Shown here one piece after another: positions 8,594 through 17,016 of a DNA stretch of 64,000 bases (position 1 is the stretch's first letter; the number at the start of each line of letters is the position of its first letter). A program made the position numbers and the translations under genes. The notes below the pieces were generated by a model that was not told where the DNA came from, did not search any database, and saw nothing but the letters and a program-made list of their open reading frames with translations. Source of the stretch: Spiribacter halobius (GTDB lineage: Bacteria; Pseudomonadota; Gammaproteobacteria; Nitrococcales; Nitrococcaceae); assembly GCF_020883455.1 (NCBI RefSeq), contig NZ_CP086615.1, forward strand, positions 620,001 through 684,000. Reading direction: 5' to 3'.

Positions 8594-10207
8594 TCAGCGA
8601 TGGCGCCCGGCGACCCTCGCGGGGGTGTGACCGAGGGCGGTGATGGCCGGCACCGCCACCGGCGTATCGCCGAGGTAGCGCTCGGCGAAGGTCGCGGCAG
8701 GCAGCGGCGGTGAGACCAGGTAACCCTGCAGCGCGTCGCAGCCGAGATCGCGCGCCAGCCGGGCATCGGCGAGGTTCTCCACACCTTCGGCCACCGTGGT
8801 GAGGCCCAGCCCCCGACCAAGGCTGGCAATGGCCCCGAACAGGGTCCGCCGGCCGCTGACCCGGCTTGCCTGGTGGACGAAGCTGCGGTCGATCTTCAGG
8901 CAGTCCAGCGGCAGGCGGTGCAGGTAGCTCAACGACGAGTAGCCGGTGCCGAAGTCGTCGATGGCGATTCGCACACCCAGCGCGCGCAGTTCCTCGAGCA
9001 TGTCGCGGGCGCCGTGCGGGTCCTGCATGAAGCGCGACTCGGTGATCTCCAGCATCAGGAATTGCCCCGGGAGGCGATGCTCGGCGAGCAGGCGGCGCAC
9101 CAGCGGCACCACGCCATCGCCCTGCAGGTCCAGTCCGGACAGGTTGACGCCGAGGGTGATCGGCGCATGTCGTCGACGGTGCCAGCGCGCGCCCCAGTCG
9201 GTGACCCGCTCGAGCATGAAGGCGGTGATGTCGCCGATTAGCCCGGTGGCCTCGGCCAGCGGGATGAACTCCCCGGGGGGCGTTATGCCACCGTCGGTAC
9301 GTGGCCATCGGACCAGGGCCTCGGCGCCGGTGACCTGGCCGCTCGCGAGCGAAACCACGGGCTGCAGCCACGCCTCCAGGGCGCCCTGGCGCACCGCCTT
9401 GCGCAGGGCACCCTCGCGCTCGAGGGGCTCGCGGGCGTTGCCCCCGTATGCGCTGACGGTGGTCACGGTATTGCGCCGGCCCGTCCGCTTGCCGGCCTGC
9501 AGGCCGTGCATGGCCGCATCCAGCAGCTGTGCCGGCGTGTTGCCGTCCGCCGGCGCGCGGGCGAGGCCGATGTGGGCGTCGACGCCGAGGGCGACGCCGT
9601 CGATCTCCACCGGTGTGGCGAGTGCCGCCGCGACGGCATCCGCGAGCCCCCGCACACGGCCCTCGGTGGGCGCCTGACGCAGCAGCACGGCGAAGATGTC
9701 GCCCTCTAGCCGCGCCACCAGCTCCGTGGCCTCCACGAGACCGTGCAGGCGCTCGCCGACGGCGCGCAGGAAGCGGTCACCGGCGGAGCGGCCCAGGCCG
9801 GTGTTCACCCGGGTCAGGTTGGCGACGTCGAGCAGGATCAGGCCGAACTCGTCCGCGGACCCGTGGGTCTGCGTGCAGCGGTCGGCGAGCGCCTCCTCCA
9901 GGACCCGGCGATTGGGCAGTCCGGTGACGCCGTCCTCGCGCACGGCGAGCAGGGCGTTGGCGAGCTGGGCGCGGCGACAGGCAAGGCGGTAGACCAGCAC
10001 GCCGAGCCCGATGGTCATGGCCAGGACGAACAGCACCCCCTTGATCTTGGAGAGCAGCGTCAGCTGCTGCGGATCGCGGGCGACGGCGGCGATGAAGTCG
10101 TCGCTCAGCAGGATCCAGGCCAGGGACACGGCCGCGTAGACCACCGAGACGGTCAGCGCGAAGCCAAGCGGATTGGGTGGCTTGATCAGGCGCAGGCGGG
10201 GCAACAT
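8594..10207 (-). CDS. Membrane c-di-GMP phosphodiesterase (EAL) with degenerate GGDEF domain
   Basis: This protein is expected to hydrolyse the second messenger c-di-GMP. It has two N-terminal membrane helices (about residues 13-35 and 55-80), a GGDEF domain whose active-site loop is degenerate (RLEGDIF in place of GGDEF, about residue 180) and so probably not a cyclase, and an EAL domain with GAEALVRWP, EITES, AIDDFGTGYSSLSYL, KIDRSFV and EGVE, all catalytic positions present. The chosen ATG at 10207 follows a good AAGGAG; upstream in-frame starts lack one. It is divergent from dps across 165 bases containing a palindromic operator candidate. Confidence 0.9.
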   Translation of the reverse strand: MLPRLRLIKPPNPLGFALTVSVVYAAVSLAWILLSDDFIAAVARDPQQLTLLSKIKGVLFVLAMTIGLGVLVYRLACRRAQLANALLAVREDGVTGLPNRRVLEEALADRCTQTHGSADEFGLILLDVANLTRVNTGLGRSAGDRFLRAVGERLHGLVEATELVARLEGDIFAVLLRQAPTEGRVRGLADAVAAALATPVEIDGVALGVDAHIGLARAPADGNTPAQLLDAAMHGLQAGKRTGRRNTVTTVSAYGGNAREPLEREGALRKAVRQGALEAWLQPVVSLASGQVTGAEALVRWPRTDGGITPPGEFIPLAEATGLIGDITAFMLERVTDWGARWHRRRHAPITLGVNLSGLDLQGDGVVPLVRRLLAEHRLPGQFLMLEITESRFMQDPHGARDMLEELRALGVRIAIDDFGTGYSSLSYLHRLPLDCLKIDRSFVHQASRVSGRRTLFGAIASLGRGLGLTTVAEGVENLADARLARDLGCDALQGYLVSPPLPAATFAERYLGDTPVAVPAITALGHTPARVAGRHR

Positions 10208-10314
10208 GTCTCCTTCCGTGGCCGCGGTCCGGCAGCGCAATCCCCTGCGAAAGATAGCAGCGCGGTTGCCGGCCGCACACGCCGCCGCTGGCCATCGGGC
10301 GGTCGGCATGATAC

Positions 10315-10331
10315 ATTGAAATAGTTTCAAT
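10315..10331. promoter_or_regulatory. Palindromic operator candidate upstream of dps
   Basis: ATTGAAA-TAG-TTTCAAT is a perfect 7-bp inverted repeat in an otherwise GC-rich spacer, 42 bases before dps and 108 bases before the divergent EAL gene. Dps genes are commonly controlled by oxidative-stress or iron regulators; I cannot assign this site to one. Confidence 0.45.
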
Positions 10332-10372
10332 CAGCGGGCCGACGGCCCGAGACACTCGGACAGGAGGTTCAA

Positions 10373-10855
10373 ATGGCCGAAGCCGCACCTGCCATCAACA
10401 TCGGCATCGAGGAAAACGCCCGCGAGGAGATCGCCGGCGGTCTCGCGCGTCTGCTGGCGGACAGCTACTCGCTGTACGTCAAGACCCACAACTTCCACTG
10501 GAACGTCACCGGTCCGATGTTCCAGACCCTGCACGACATGTTCGAGCAGCAGTACACCGAGCTCGCCGAGGCGGTGGACGAGATCGCCGAGCGCATCCGT
10601 GCCCTGGGCTCCCCGGCGCCGGGCAGTTACACGCAGTTCTCGCGGCTGACCTCCATCCCCGAGGAGACCGGCCACCCGGACGCGCAGGAGATGATCCGCC
10701 AGCTCGTCTCCGATCAGGAGACCGTGGTGCGGACCGCGCGGGAGGTGTTCCCGGTGGTGGACCGTGCCAACGACGAGCCCACGGCCGATCTGCTCACCCG
10801 GCGCATGCAGGTCCACGAGAAGACCGCCTGGATGCTGCGCAGCCTGCTGGAGTGA
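10373..10855 (+). CDS. dps: Dps family DNA-binding ferritin-like protein
   Basis: Dps forms a 12-subunit shell that oxidises and stores Fe(II), using peroxide, and protects DNA. The 160-residue protein carries the inter-subunit ferroxidase motif [14 protein letters not shown] and the partner residues in [27 protein letters not shown]. The N-terminal tail is short and not lysine-rich, so DNA binding may be weak. A strong Shine-Dalgarno (AGGAGG) lies five bases before the ATG. A rho-independent terminator follows 28 bases after the stop, so it is a single-gene unit. Confidence 0.95.
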   Translation: MAEAAPAINIGIEENAREEIAGGLARLLADSYSLYVKTHNFHWNVTGPMFQTLHDMFEQQYTELAEAVDEIAERIRALGSPAPGSYTQFSRLTSIPEETGHPDAQEMIRQLVSDQETVVRTAREVFPVVDRANDEPTADLLTRRMQVHEKTAWMLRSLLE

Positions 10856-10883
10856 TCGCCGCGCCCGCCCGGGCGTGATGGCA

Positions 10884-10908
10884 GAGGGGCCCGGTTGGGC
10901 CCCTTTTT
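10884..10908 (+). terminator. Rho-independent terminator of dps
   Basis: A seven- to eight-pair G/C stem (aggggccc / gggcccct, loop ggtt) is followed by TTTTT. It lies 28 bases after the dps stop. Confidence 0.9.
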
Positions 10909-11073
10909 CGTATCGGCGCCCGTCCACCCCGCTCCTGCGGCGGCGTATCCGTGAGCAATGCCGGCCAGTGGCGCTATGCTGCTCGGCTGTAGCCCGCCGA
11001 TCCCGCCGATCCGCGCTGGCCAGCGTGGTGGGCGCGGCGGGCGGTGGCGATTCGCTCCTGCAACGGGAGACCC

Positions 11074-12915
11074 ATGGATACGACGCTGCTGGGTCAGGTG
11101 GTGATCTTCCTCGCCGCGGCCGTGCTGCTGGTGCCGCTGTTCACGCGCATCGGCCTCGGTGCGGTACTCGGCTACCTCGCCGCGGGGGTGCTGATCGGCC
11201 CGTCGCTGCTGGCGATCATCGACGATGCCGATGCCGTCCTGCGTTTCTCCCAGGTAGGCATCGCGCTGCTGCTGTTCGTCATCGGCCTGGAGCTCCAGCC
11301 CACGCGGCTGCGGGTCATGCGCCGGCCGGTATTCCTGCTCGGCGGCCTGCAGGTGCTGCTGACGGGCAGCGTGCTCGCCCTCGCCGCCGCCGCGCTGGGG
11401 CTCGCGGCGCTGCCGGCGGCAGTGGTGGGGGTGAGCCTGGCGCTGTCGTCGACGCCCCTGGTGCTGCAGCTGCTGGCCGAGCGGGACGAGCTGCAGACCG
11501 CCCATGGCCGCCACGGTTTCGCGCTGCTGCTGTTCCAGGACCTCGCCGCCATCCCGGCGCTGGCGGTGCTGCCATTGCTGGCCGCCCGCGGCGACATGGC
11601 CCGGCCGCCGGGCGAGCTGGCGCTGGAGGCCGCCTGGGCCCTGGGCGCCGTGCTCGCGCTGGTGCTGGGCGGGCGCTGGGTGCTGCGCCCGGCCTTCCGC
11701 CTCGCGGCGAGCGCCCGCAGCCGGGAGATCTTCACCGCCGCGGCGCTGCTGGTGGTGATCGGCTCTGCCCTGCTGATGGACGCCTCCGGACTGTCCATGG
11801 CCCTGGGTGCCTTTCTCGCCGGCGTGCTCCTCGCCGACTCCGAGTACCGGCACGAGATCGAGGCCGACATCGAGCCGTTCAAGGGCCTGCTGCTGGGGCT
11901 GTTCTTCATGGCCGTGGGCATGACGGCGGACCTGGGGCTGCTGCGGGATGCGCCCGGGGCTGTCATCGGGCTGGCTGCCGGGTTGCTGGCGCTCAAGGCG
12001 CTGACCATCGCCCTGGCCGCCCGTCTCTACGGCCTGCCCGGCCGTGACGCCACGGATCTCGGCGTGCTTCTCGCCCAGGGCGGCGAGTTCGGCTTCGTGC
12101 TGCTCACGGCCGCGGCGGCGGAAGGGGTGCTCGGCGCCGGTCTGGTGGATCGGCTCGTGCTCGCCATCGCCCTGTCCATGGCGGCGACGCCGCTGCTCTT
12201 CGCCGCCTCCGTGCGCTGGCTGCGGCCGCGCCTCGCCGCACGCCGGCGGCGCCGGTTCGACGTGCCCGAGGAGCATGCGCCGGAAGTGATCATCGCCGGC
12301 TTCGGGCGCTTCGGTCAGATCGTCGGGCGCGTCCTGCGGGGGCTGCGAATCCCCTACACCGTGCTGGAGGTCAACCCCGAGCAGGTGGACCTGGTCCGCC
12401 GCTATGGCAACACCGCCTACTATGGCGATGCCTCCCGCCTCGACGTGCTGCGCTCGGCTGGAGCGGAGCAGGCCCGCATCCTGGTGCTGGCCATGGACGA
12501 CGTGGAGGCGTCGGTGCGCACCGCAAAGCTGGTGCACCGGCATTTCCCGGGATTGCGGGTGTTCGCCCGTGCCCGCGACCGCCATCACAGCCACCTGCTG
12601 ACCAATGCCGGCGTGACCTGGGTGATCCGCGAGACGCTGCTCTCCAGCCTCGAGCTCACCCGCGGGGTGCTCGCTGCGCTCGGCCTGCCGGCCGACCAGG
12701 CCGAGCGCGCCGTTGTCACCTTCCGCGAGCAGGACGCCCAGGCGCTGGAGCGCCAGCGCGCGGTGTTCCGTGACGAGCAGGAGCTGATCCAGTCCGTGCA
12801 GGCGGCGGCCCGGGAGCTGGAGGCGCTGTACGAGGCAGATGACGCCCTGCCGGACCCTGGGGAGGCCTTGCCCGGGGACCGGAATGGGGGCGACGCGCGG
12901 ACGGATAGGCAATGA
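11074..12915 (+). CDS. Kef-type K+/H+ antiporter with RCK domain
   Basis: The 613-residue protein belongs to the CPA2 family. About 12 membrane helices fill residues 5-385, including GLELQPTRLRVMRR, the acidic-residue helix with LLFQDLAAIPAL, and the ALLAQGGEFGFV segment typical of Kef/RosB exchangers. A cytoplasmic RCK/TrkA-N domain follows (IIAGFGRFGQIVGRVL, then TAYYGDASRLDVLRSAGA), and a charged coiled tail ends the protein. Such systems export K+ under electrophile or osmotic stress. KefB and KefC cannot be told apart by eye; no KefF/KefG ancillary gene is adjacent. The ATG at 11074 follows GGGAG. Confidence 0.9.
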   Translation: MDTTLLGQVVIFLAAAVLLVPLFTRIGLGAVLGYLAAGVLIGPSLLAIIDDADAVLRFSQVGIALLLFVIGLELQPTRLRVMRRPVFLLGGLQVLLTGSVLALAAAALGLAALPAAVVGVSLALSSTPLVLQLLAERDELQTAHGRHGFALLLFQDLAAIPALAVLPLLAARGDMARPPGELALEAAWALGAVLALVLGGRWVLRPAFRLAASARSREIFTAAALLVVIGSALLMDASGLSMALGAFLAGVLLADSEYRHEIEADIEPFKGLLLGLFFMAVGMTADLGLLRDAPGAVIGLAAGLLALKALTIALAARLYGLPGRDATDLGVLLAQGGEFGFVLLTAAAAEGVLGAGLVDRLVLAIALSMAATPLLFAASVRWLRPRLAARRRRRFDVPEEHAPEVIIAGFGRFGQIVGRVLRGLRIPYTVLEVNPEQVDLVRRYGNTAYYGDASRLDVLRSAGAEQARILVLAMDDVEASVRTAKLVHRHFPGLRVFARARDRHHSHLLTNAGVTWVIRETLLSSLELTRGVLAALGLPADQAERAVVTFREQDAQALERQRAVFRDEQELIQSVQAAARELEALYEADDALPDPGEALPGDRNGGDARTDRQ

Positions 12916-13154
12916 AGGCCGGCCGCGCCTGCCCCGCCTCGCGCTGGCCGCCTGGTTGGCCTCCTCCGCGGCGACGGGGGCTGTGAGCGCCGTCTGTGCT
13001 TGTGGCCAATGAGCACATTCTGCGCGCGCCACCCCGGATGAAGGCCGCCAGGCATGGGCGTGACGGCTTTTTGCTTCTACAGTTACGCCCTAAGGCGCAG
13101 CCATAAGCGCCTCGGACCCGTAACGGGAACACGGCTGAACCCTGGAGGAGAATC
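12916..13154. other. Gene-free spacer between the Kef and TRAP genes
   Basis: These 239 bases hold no convincing gene. A TTTTTGCTTCTACAG stretch near 13066 is the only locally AT-rich part and may belong to the promoter of the TRAP operon. I see no clear terminator. Confidence 0.35.
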
Positions 13155-14117
13155 ATGCAGTTCGGCAAAGCGTTGCTCTTCAGCCTCCTGCTTGGCGTGG
13201 CGGCCAGCGCCGGCGCCCAGCAGCAGCTGTCCATCGCCACCGGCGGCACCGGGGGCACCTACTACCCCTACGGCGGCGGCCTCGCCGAGCTCATCGGCGA
13301 GCATGTGGACGGCTACACCGCCAGCGCCGAGGTCACCGGCGCCTCGGTGGAGAACATGGCGCTGATCCACCGCCAGGAGGTGGAGCTCGCCATCGCTCTG
13401 GCCGACACCGTTCGCCAGGCCTACGAGGGCAGCGGCGACTTCGAGGGGCGGCAGGTGGCGGACGTGCGCGCACTGGCGTCCATCTACCCCAATGCGGTGC
13501 AGATCGTCACCCTGGCGGATTCCGGCATCGAGACCCTGTCCGACCTGCGGGGCAAGCGAGTCTCCACCGGCGCCCCGGGCAGCGGCACCGAGATCAACGC
13601 CCGGACGGTGCTGGAATCCAACGGCATCACCTACGATGACATCGAAGTCGAGCGGCTGAACTTCAACGAGACCGCCGACGCCCTGCGCGACGGCGATATC
13701 GATGCCGGCTTCTGGAGCGTGGGCCCGCCCACCAGCTCGATCATCAACCTGGCCACCACGCGGGACATCCGCATCATCAGCCTGAGCGAGGAGGAGATCG
13801 AGAACGCCCTGGCGGCGGAGCCGGTGTTCGCCCCGTTCACGCTGGCCGGCGGGACCTACGAGGGCGTGGACGAGGATGTCCGCACCGTGGGCGTCCCCAA
13901 CGTGCTCACGGTCAATGCGGCGATGCCGGAGGAGCTTGCGTACCAGATCACCCGCACGCTGTTCGAGGAGGTCGAGGCGCTGATCGAGATCCATCCGGCG
14001 GCGAACAGCACGACGGTGGAGTTCAGCCTGGACGCCACGCCCATTCCGCTGCATCCCGGGGCGCTGCGCTACTACGAGGAAACCGGCGCCGAGGTGCCGG
14101 AGCGACTGCGGCAGTAG
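13155..14117 (+). CDS. TAXI family TRAP transporter solute-binding subunit
   Basis: This periplasmic binding protein captures a carboxylate-type substrate and delivers it to the TRAP permease encoded two genes downstream. The 320-residue product has a cleavable signal peptide (cleavage near SAGAQQQ), then the TAXI-family opening LSIATGGTGGTYYPYGGGLA, the segment VSTGAPGSGTEINART, and DGDIDAGFW. Length is typical. The ATG is preceded by CTGGAGGAGAA. The organisation binding protein - DUF1850 - fused DctQM is the standard TAXI-TRAP operon. Substrate cannot be read from sequence; glutamate and other dicarboxylates are known for some members. Confidence 0.93.
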   Translation: MQFGKALLFSLLLGVAASAGAQQQLSIATGGTGGTYYPYGGGLAELIGEHVDGYTASAEVTGASVENMALIHRQEVELAIALADTVRQAYEGSGDFEGRQVADVRALASIYPNAVQIVTLADSGIETLSDLRGKRVSTGAPGSGTEINARTVLESNGITYDDIEVERLNFNETADALRDGDIDAGFWSVGPPTSSIINLATTRDIRIISLSEEEIENALAAEPVFAPFTLAGGTYEGVDEDVRTVGVPNVLTVNAAMPEELAYQITRTLFEEVEALIEIHPAANSTTVEFSLDATPIPLHPGALRYYEETGAEVPERLRQ

Positions 14118-14121
14118 CCGC

Positions 14122-14613
14122 ATGGCGCGACGCTGGCCCGGCCCCGCGCGCTGGCGCGGGGCCGCCCTTGTGCTCGCTCTTGTGCTGCCGCTGCCGGCGC
14201 TGGCCGGCGGGGCGCGGCTGGAGGTCGTCACCGACGATGGCCGTATCCTGGCGCGCCTGCCGTTGCAGGCCGGCGAGCGCTGGTGCGTGCTCTGGGAGCA
14301 CTCGGTGGCCGGCTTCACCGTGCGCGACTGCTACACCTATCGCGACGGGCGCATGGTGCTGGTGGCGAGCCATCAGCCGGACTTCGCCGCCGGCCTCGGG
14401 CACGTCCCCGGGCGCGGCGTGCAGCGCAGTGACGGCAACGGCGGCTATTGGATCCGCGGCATCGACGAGCCCGTGCCCGGGGACCGGTACCGATTGCGGG
14501 TCGGCTCGGAGCGCGTGAACCACCGCATCCGACATCGTGACCGGGTCACCAGCCTCTCCGCCCAGGCCGCGGGCGAAGCGGTGACGCTGCGGCTGCGCGA
14601 GGGCGGCGGATGA
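14122..14613 (+). CDS. DUF1850 domain protein of the TAXI-TRAP operon
   Basis: The 163-residue product has a signal peptide (hydrophobic residues about 13-28, ending LPALAGG) and a DUF1850 domain with the hallmark WCVLWEHSVAGFTVRDCY near residue 55, containing two cysteines that could form a disulfide. It begins four bases after the binding-protein stop and overlaps the permease start as ATGA, so its product is probably needed in step with the transporter. DUF1850 proteins are repeatedly found between TAXI binding protein and fused permease; their role is not established. Confidence 0.88.
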   Translation: MARRWPGPARWRGAALVLALVLPLPALAGGARLEVVTDDGRILARLPLQAGERWCVLWEHSVAGFTVRDCYTYRDGRMVLVASHQPDFAAGLGHVPGRGVQRSDGNGGYWIRGIDEPVPGDRYRLRVGSERVNHRIRHRDRVTSLSAQAAGEAVTLRLREGGG

Positions 14614-16607
14614 GCGCGGAGCCGACGCGCAGGCTGTTGCTTGTCGACCCGAATGCGCCGCTGCCGGTGCGCTGGCTGCTGCCGCCGGTGGCGATGGCGC
14701 TGTCCCTGTTCCAGCTCTACGCGGCGGGGATCGAGCCCCTGGGGCTGTTCTACCAGCGTGGCATCCATCTGGCGCTGGTCCTGATGCTGGCCTTCCTGAT
14801 GTTTCCGGTCTTCGGCGAGGGCCGGCGTCGGGGCTGGCTGGGCGGACTGCTGGATACGGCCTTCTTCGCCGGCGCCGTGCTCACGGGCTTCTACCTCACC
14901 TGGTTCCTCGACGACATCGTCTCCCGCGCCGGATTCTGGACCGAGACCGACATCATCGTCGGCTGCATCGCGGTGCTGACACTGCTCGAGGCGAGTCGGC
15001 GGGCGGTGGGCCTCGGCATGACGGTGATCGGCCTGATCGCCATCGCCTATGCGCTGGCCGGCTCCCGCGGCGAGCTGCCGTGGCTCGGCGAGTGGCTGCC
15101 CGGCATCCTGAGCCACCGGGGCAACAGCCTCGAGCGCCTGGTAGGGCAGCTCTATCTCGGGCAGGAGGGCATCTACGGTCTGCCGCTGGGCGTCGCCGCC
15201 ACCTATGTCTTCACCTTCGTCCTGTTCGGGGCCTTCCTGGAGGTCACCGGGGCCGGGCGCTTCTTCATCGACCTCTCCTACGCCGCCACCGGGCGCCAGC
15301 GGGGCGGCCCGGCCAAGGCGGCGGTGCTCGCCTCCGCGGGCATGGGCTCGATCTCCGGCAGCGCCATCGCCAACGTGGTGACCACAGGCGCGTTCACGAT
15401 TCCGCTGATGAAGCGGCTCGGCTACCGCCCGGAGCACGCCGGCGGCATCGAGGCGGCGGCGAGCACGGGTGGGCAGATCATGCCGCCGCTGATGGGCGCC
15501 GGGGCTTTCCTGATCGCCGAATACACCGGCACCCCCTACATCGACGTGGTGATGGTGAGCGTGCTGCCGGCGATCATGTACTTCGCCACGGTGTACCTGC
15601 TGGTACACCTGATCGCCATCAAGGAGAACCTGCGGGGCATGGCGGGAGACGAGCTGCCGCGGGTGCGCGACGTGCTGCGGGACGGCTGGCACTTCCTGCT
15701 GCCGCTGGCCGTGCTGGTGGGGTTTCTGGTGCAGGGCCTCTCGCCCATGCGTGTCGGCTTCTATGCCATCGTCACCATCGTGCTGGCAGCGCTGGTCCGC
15801 GGCGCCTGGGCGCGGCTCGTGACCACCTCGGAGGCCGAGCCACCGGCACGGCGGCTGCTGGCCGGGGCCGGCGGGGCGCTCGGGCTCGGGATCCATGCCC
15901 TGCAGCTCGCGGCGCGCAACGCCGTGGCGGTGAGCATTGCCTGTGCCGTGGCCGGAATCATCGTCGGCGTGGTGGGCCTGACCGGTCTCGGGCTCAAGTT
16001 CTCCTCGATGATGATCGCGTTCTCCGGCGGCAATATCGTCCTGGCCCTGCTCATCGTCATCATCGCGAGCCTGGTGCTCGGCATGGGCCTGCCGGTGACG
16101 GCGAGCTACATCGTGCTGATCGTCCTGGTGGGGCCGGCCCTGCACAACGACTTCGGCATCCCGCTGCTGATCGCGCATCTGGTGGTGTTCTGGTATTCGC
16201 AGGACTCCAACGTCACCCCGCCCATCGCGCTGGCGGCGTTCGCCGCCTCGGCCATTGCCGGCAGCAGACCCATGGCCACCAGCGTCCAGGCCTGGAAGTT
16301 CGCCAAGGGGCTGTACCTGATTCCGCTGTTCATGGTCTTCAACGAGCCGCTGATCATGGGTGGGCCGTGGCTGGTGGTGGCCTGGAACGCGGTGATCGCC
16401 CTGGCCGCGCTGGGGGCCTTCGCCGCGGCGGTGGAGGGCTGGCTGTTCACGCGCCTTGCCTGGGCGACGCGCATCGCCATCGGGGTGGCCATGGCAGCGG
16501 TTTTCCAGCCGACGCTCTGGGTCGAGGTCGCCGGGGTCGGGGCCATCGCCCTGCTGGTCGCGGGCAACGCCCTTGCCGCCTACCGCCTGCGCAGCGCGGC
16601 GGCGTAG
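14610..16607 (+). CDS. Fused TRAP transporter permease (DctQ-DctM), TAXI type
   Basis: This 665-residue inner-membrane protein fuses the small (DctQ-like) and large (DctM-like) TRAP subunits, driving uptake with a sodium or proton gradient. The first four helices (about 20-135) form the small subunit. The large-subunit signatures are GAFLEVTGAGRFFIDLS, AVLASAGMGSISGSAIANV, EAAASTGGQIMPPLMGAGAF, and LGMGLPVTASYI followed by DSNVTPPIALAAFAA. Length fits other fused TAXI permeases. Translation is coupled to the DUF1850 gene (ATGA). The stop codon lies just inside the left arm of a composite inverted repeat. Confidence 0.94.
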   Translation: MSAEPTRRLLLVDPNAPLPVRWLLPPVAMALSLFQLYAAGIEPLGLFYQRGIHLALVLMLAFLMFPVFGEGRRRGWLGGLLDTAFFAGAVLTGFYLTWFLDDIVSRAGFWTETDIIVGCIAVLTLLEASRRAVGLGMTVIGLIAIAYALAGSRGELPWLGEWLPGILSHRGNSLERLVGQLYLGQEGIYGLPLGVAATYVFTFVLFGAFLEVTGAGRFFIDLSYAATGRQRGGPAKAAVLASAGMGSISGSAIANVVTTGAFTIPLMKRLGYRPEHAGGIEAAASTGGQIMPPLMGAGAFLIAEYTGTPYIDVVMVSVLPAIMYFATVYLLVHLIAIKENLRGMAGDELPRVRDVLRDGWHFLLPLAVLVGFLVQGLSPMRVGFYAIVTIVLAALVRGAWARLVTTSEAEPPARRLLAGAGGALGLGIHALQLAARNAVAVSIACAVAGIIVGVVGLTGLGLKFSSMMIAFSGGNIVLALLIVIIASLVLGMGLPVTASYIVLIVLVGPALHNDFGIPLLIAHLVVFWYSQDSNVTPPIALAAFAASAIAGSRPMATSVQAWKFAKGLYLIPLFMVFNEPLIMGGPWLVVAWNAVIALAALGAFAAAVEGWLFTRLAWATRIAIGVAMAAVFQPTLWVEVAGVGAIALLVAGNALAAYRLRSAAA

Positions 16608-16883
16608 GTCGTGTGCGGCGAAGCCGTGTGCGACGTCGGGTCGGTGCTTCGGATTGCACCATCCCACCGCGGCGGCGAGTCCTGCGGGCGAAGAGGCGGA
16701 GTGCGGGCCTGTCTCCCGGGACCCTAGGCGGCAGGGATGCCGCCTTGGAGCGTACAGGGATGTATTCACAGCGTGTCCCGGGAGACAGGCCCGCGCTTCG
16801 CCGGCCTGCCACTCAGCCCCGATGCGCCGGGAGGTCGCGGAACCTCTTCGACGTCGCACACGGCTTCGCCGTGCACGACCTAC
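16604..16883. repeat. Composite element with 35-bp terminal inverted repeats enclosing copy C
   Basis: Arms 16604-16638 and 16849-16883 are inverted complements with two mismatches in 35 bases. They enclose 210 bases that contain the long-stem palindrome copy C. The left arm includes the stop codon of the TRAP permease. The rest of 16884-17012 holds low-complexity GC-rich sequence and a half REP. Confidence 0.8.
16704..16795 (+). repeat. Dispersed long-stem palindrome, copy C
   Basis: Arms 16704-16723 and 16776-16795 are perfect 20-bp inverted complements. The interior matches copies A, B and D, with the inner hairpin ggcggca / tgccgcc and the conserved acagggatgtattcacagcg string. It is in the same orientation as copy B. 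Confidence 0.85.
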
Positions 16884-16980
16884 GGTGATTGCCGTTCAGC
16901 GGGGAAGATTCGGCGCGCGGGCGCGCCTCCTACAGGCCAAGTCCTCCCCCGAAGGCCGGAGCGCAGCCCGGTGGGAGCGG

Positions 16981-17016
16981 CGCCCCCGCCGTGAATCGGT
17001 GAGATATGTGGGCTAG
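16981..17016. repeat. REP-like half element at the CoA-transferase stop
   Basis: A right half of the CTAG repeat (gtgaatcggtgagatatg, tgggctag). The stop codon of the CoA-transferase gene (TAG at 17015-17013, minus strand) is the repeat's terminal CTAG. No left half is visible. Confidence 0.75.

Noticed and set aside
14445-16859. A long minus-strand frame with a recurring peptide such as GHAVNTSLYAPRRHPCR
   Set aside because: The peptide is only the translation of the palindromic repeat family; the frame opposes the TRAP permease.
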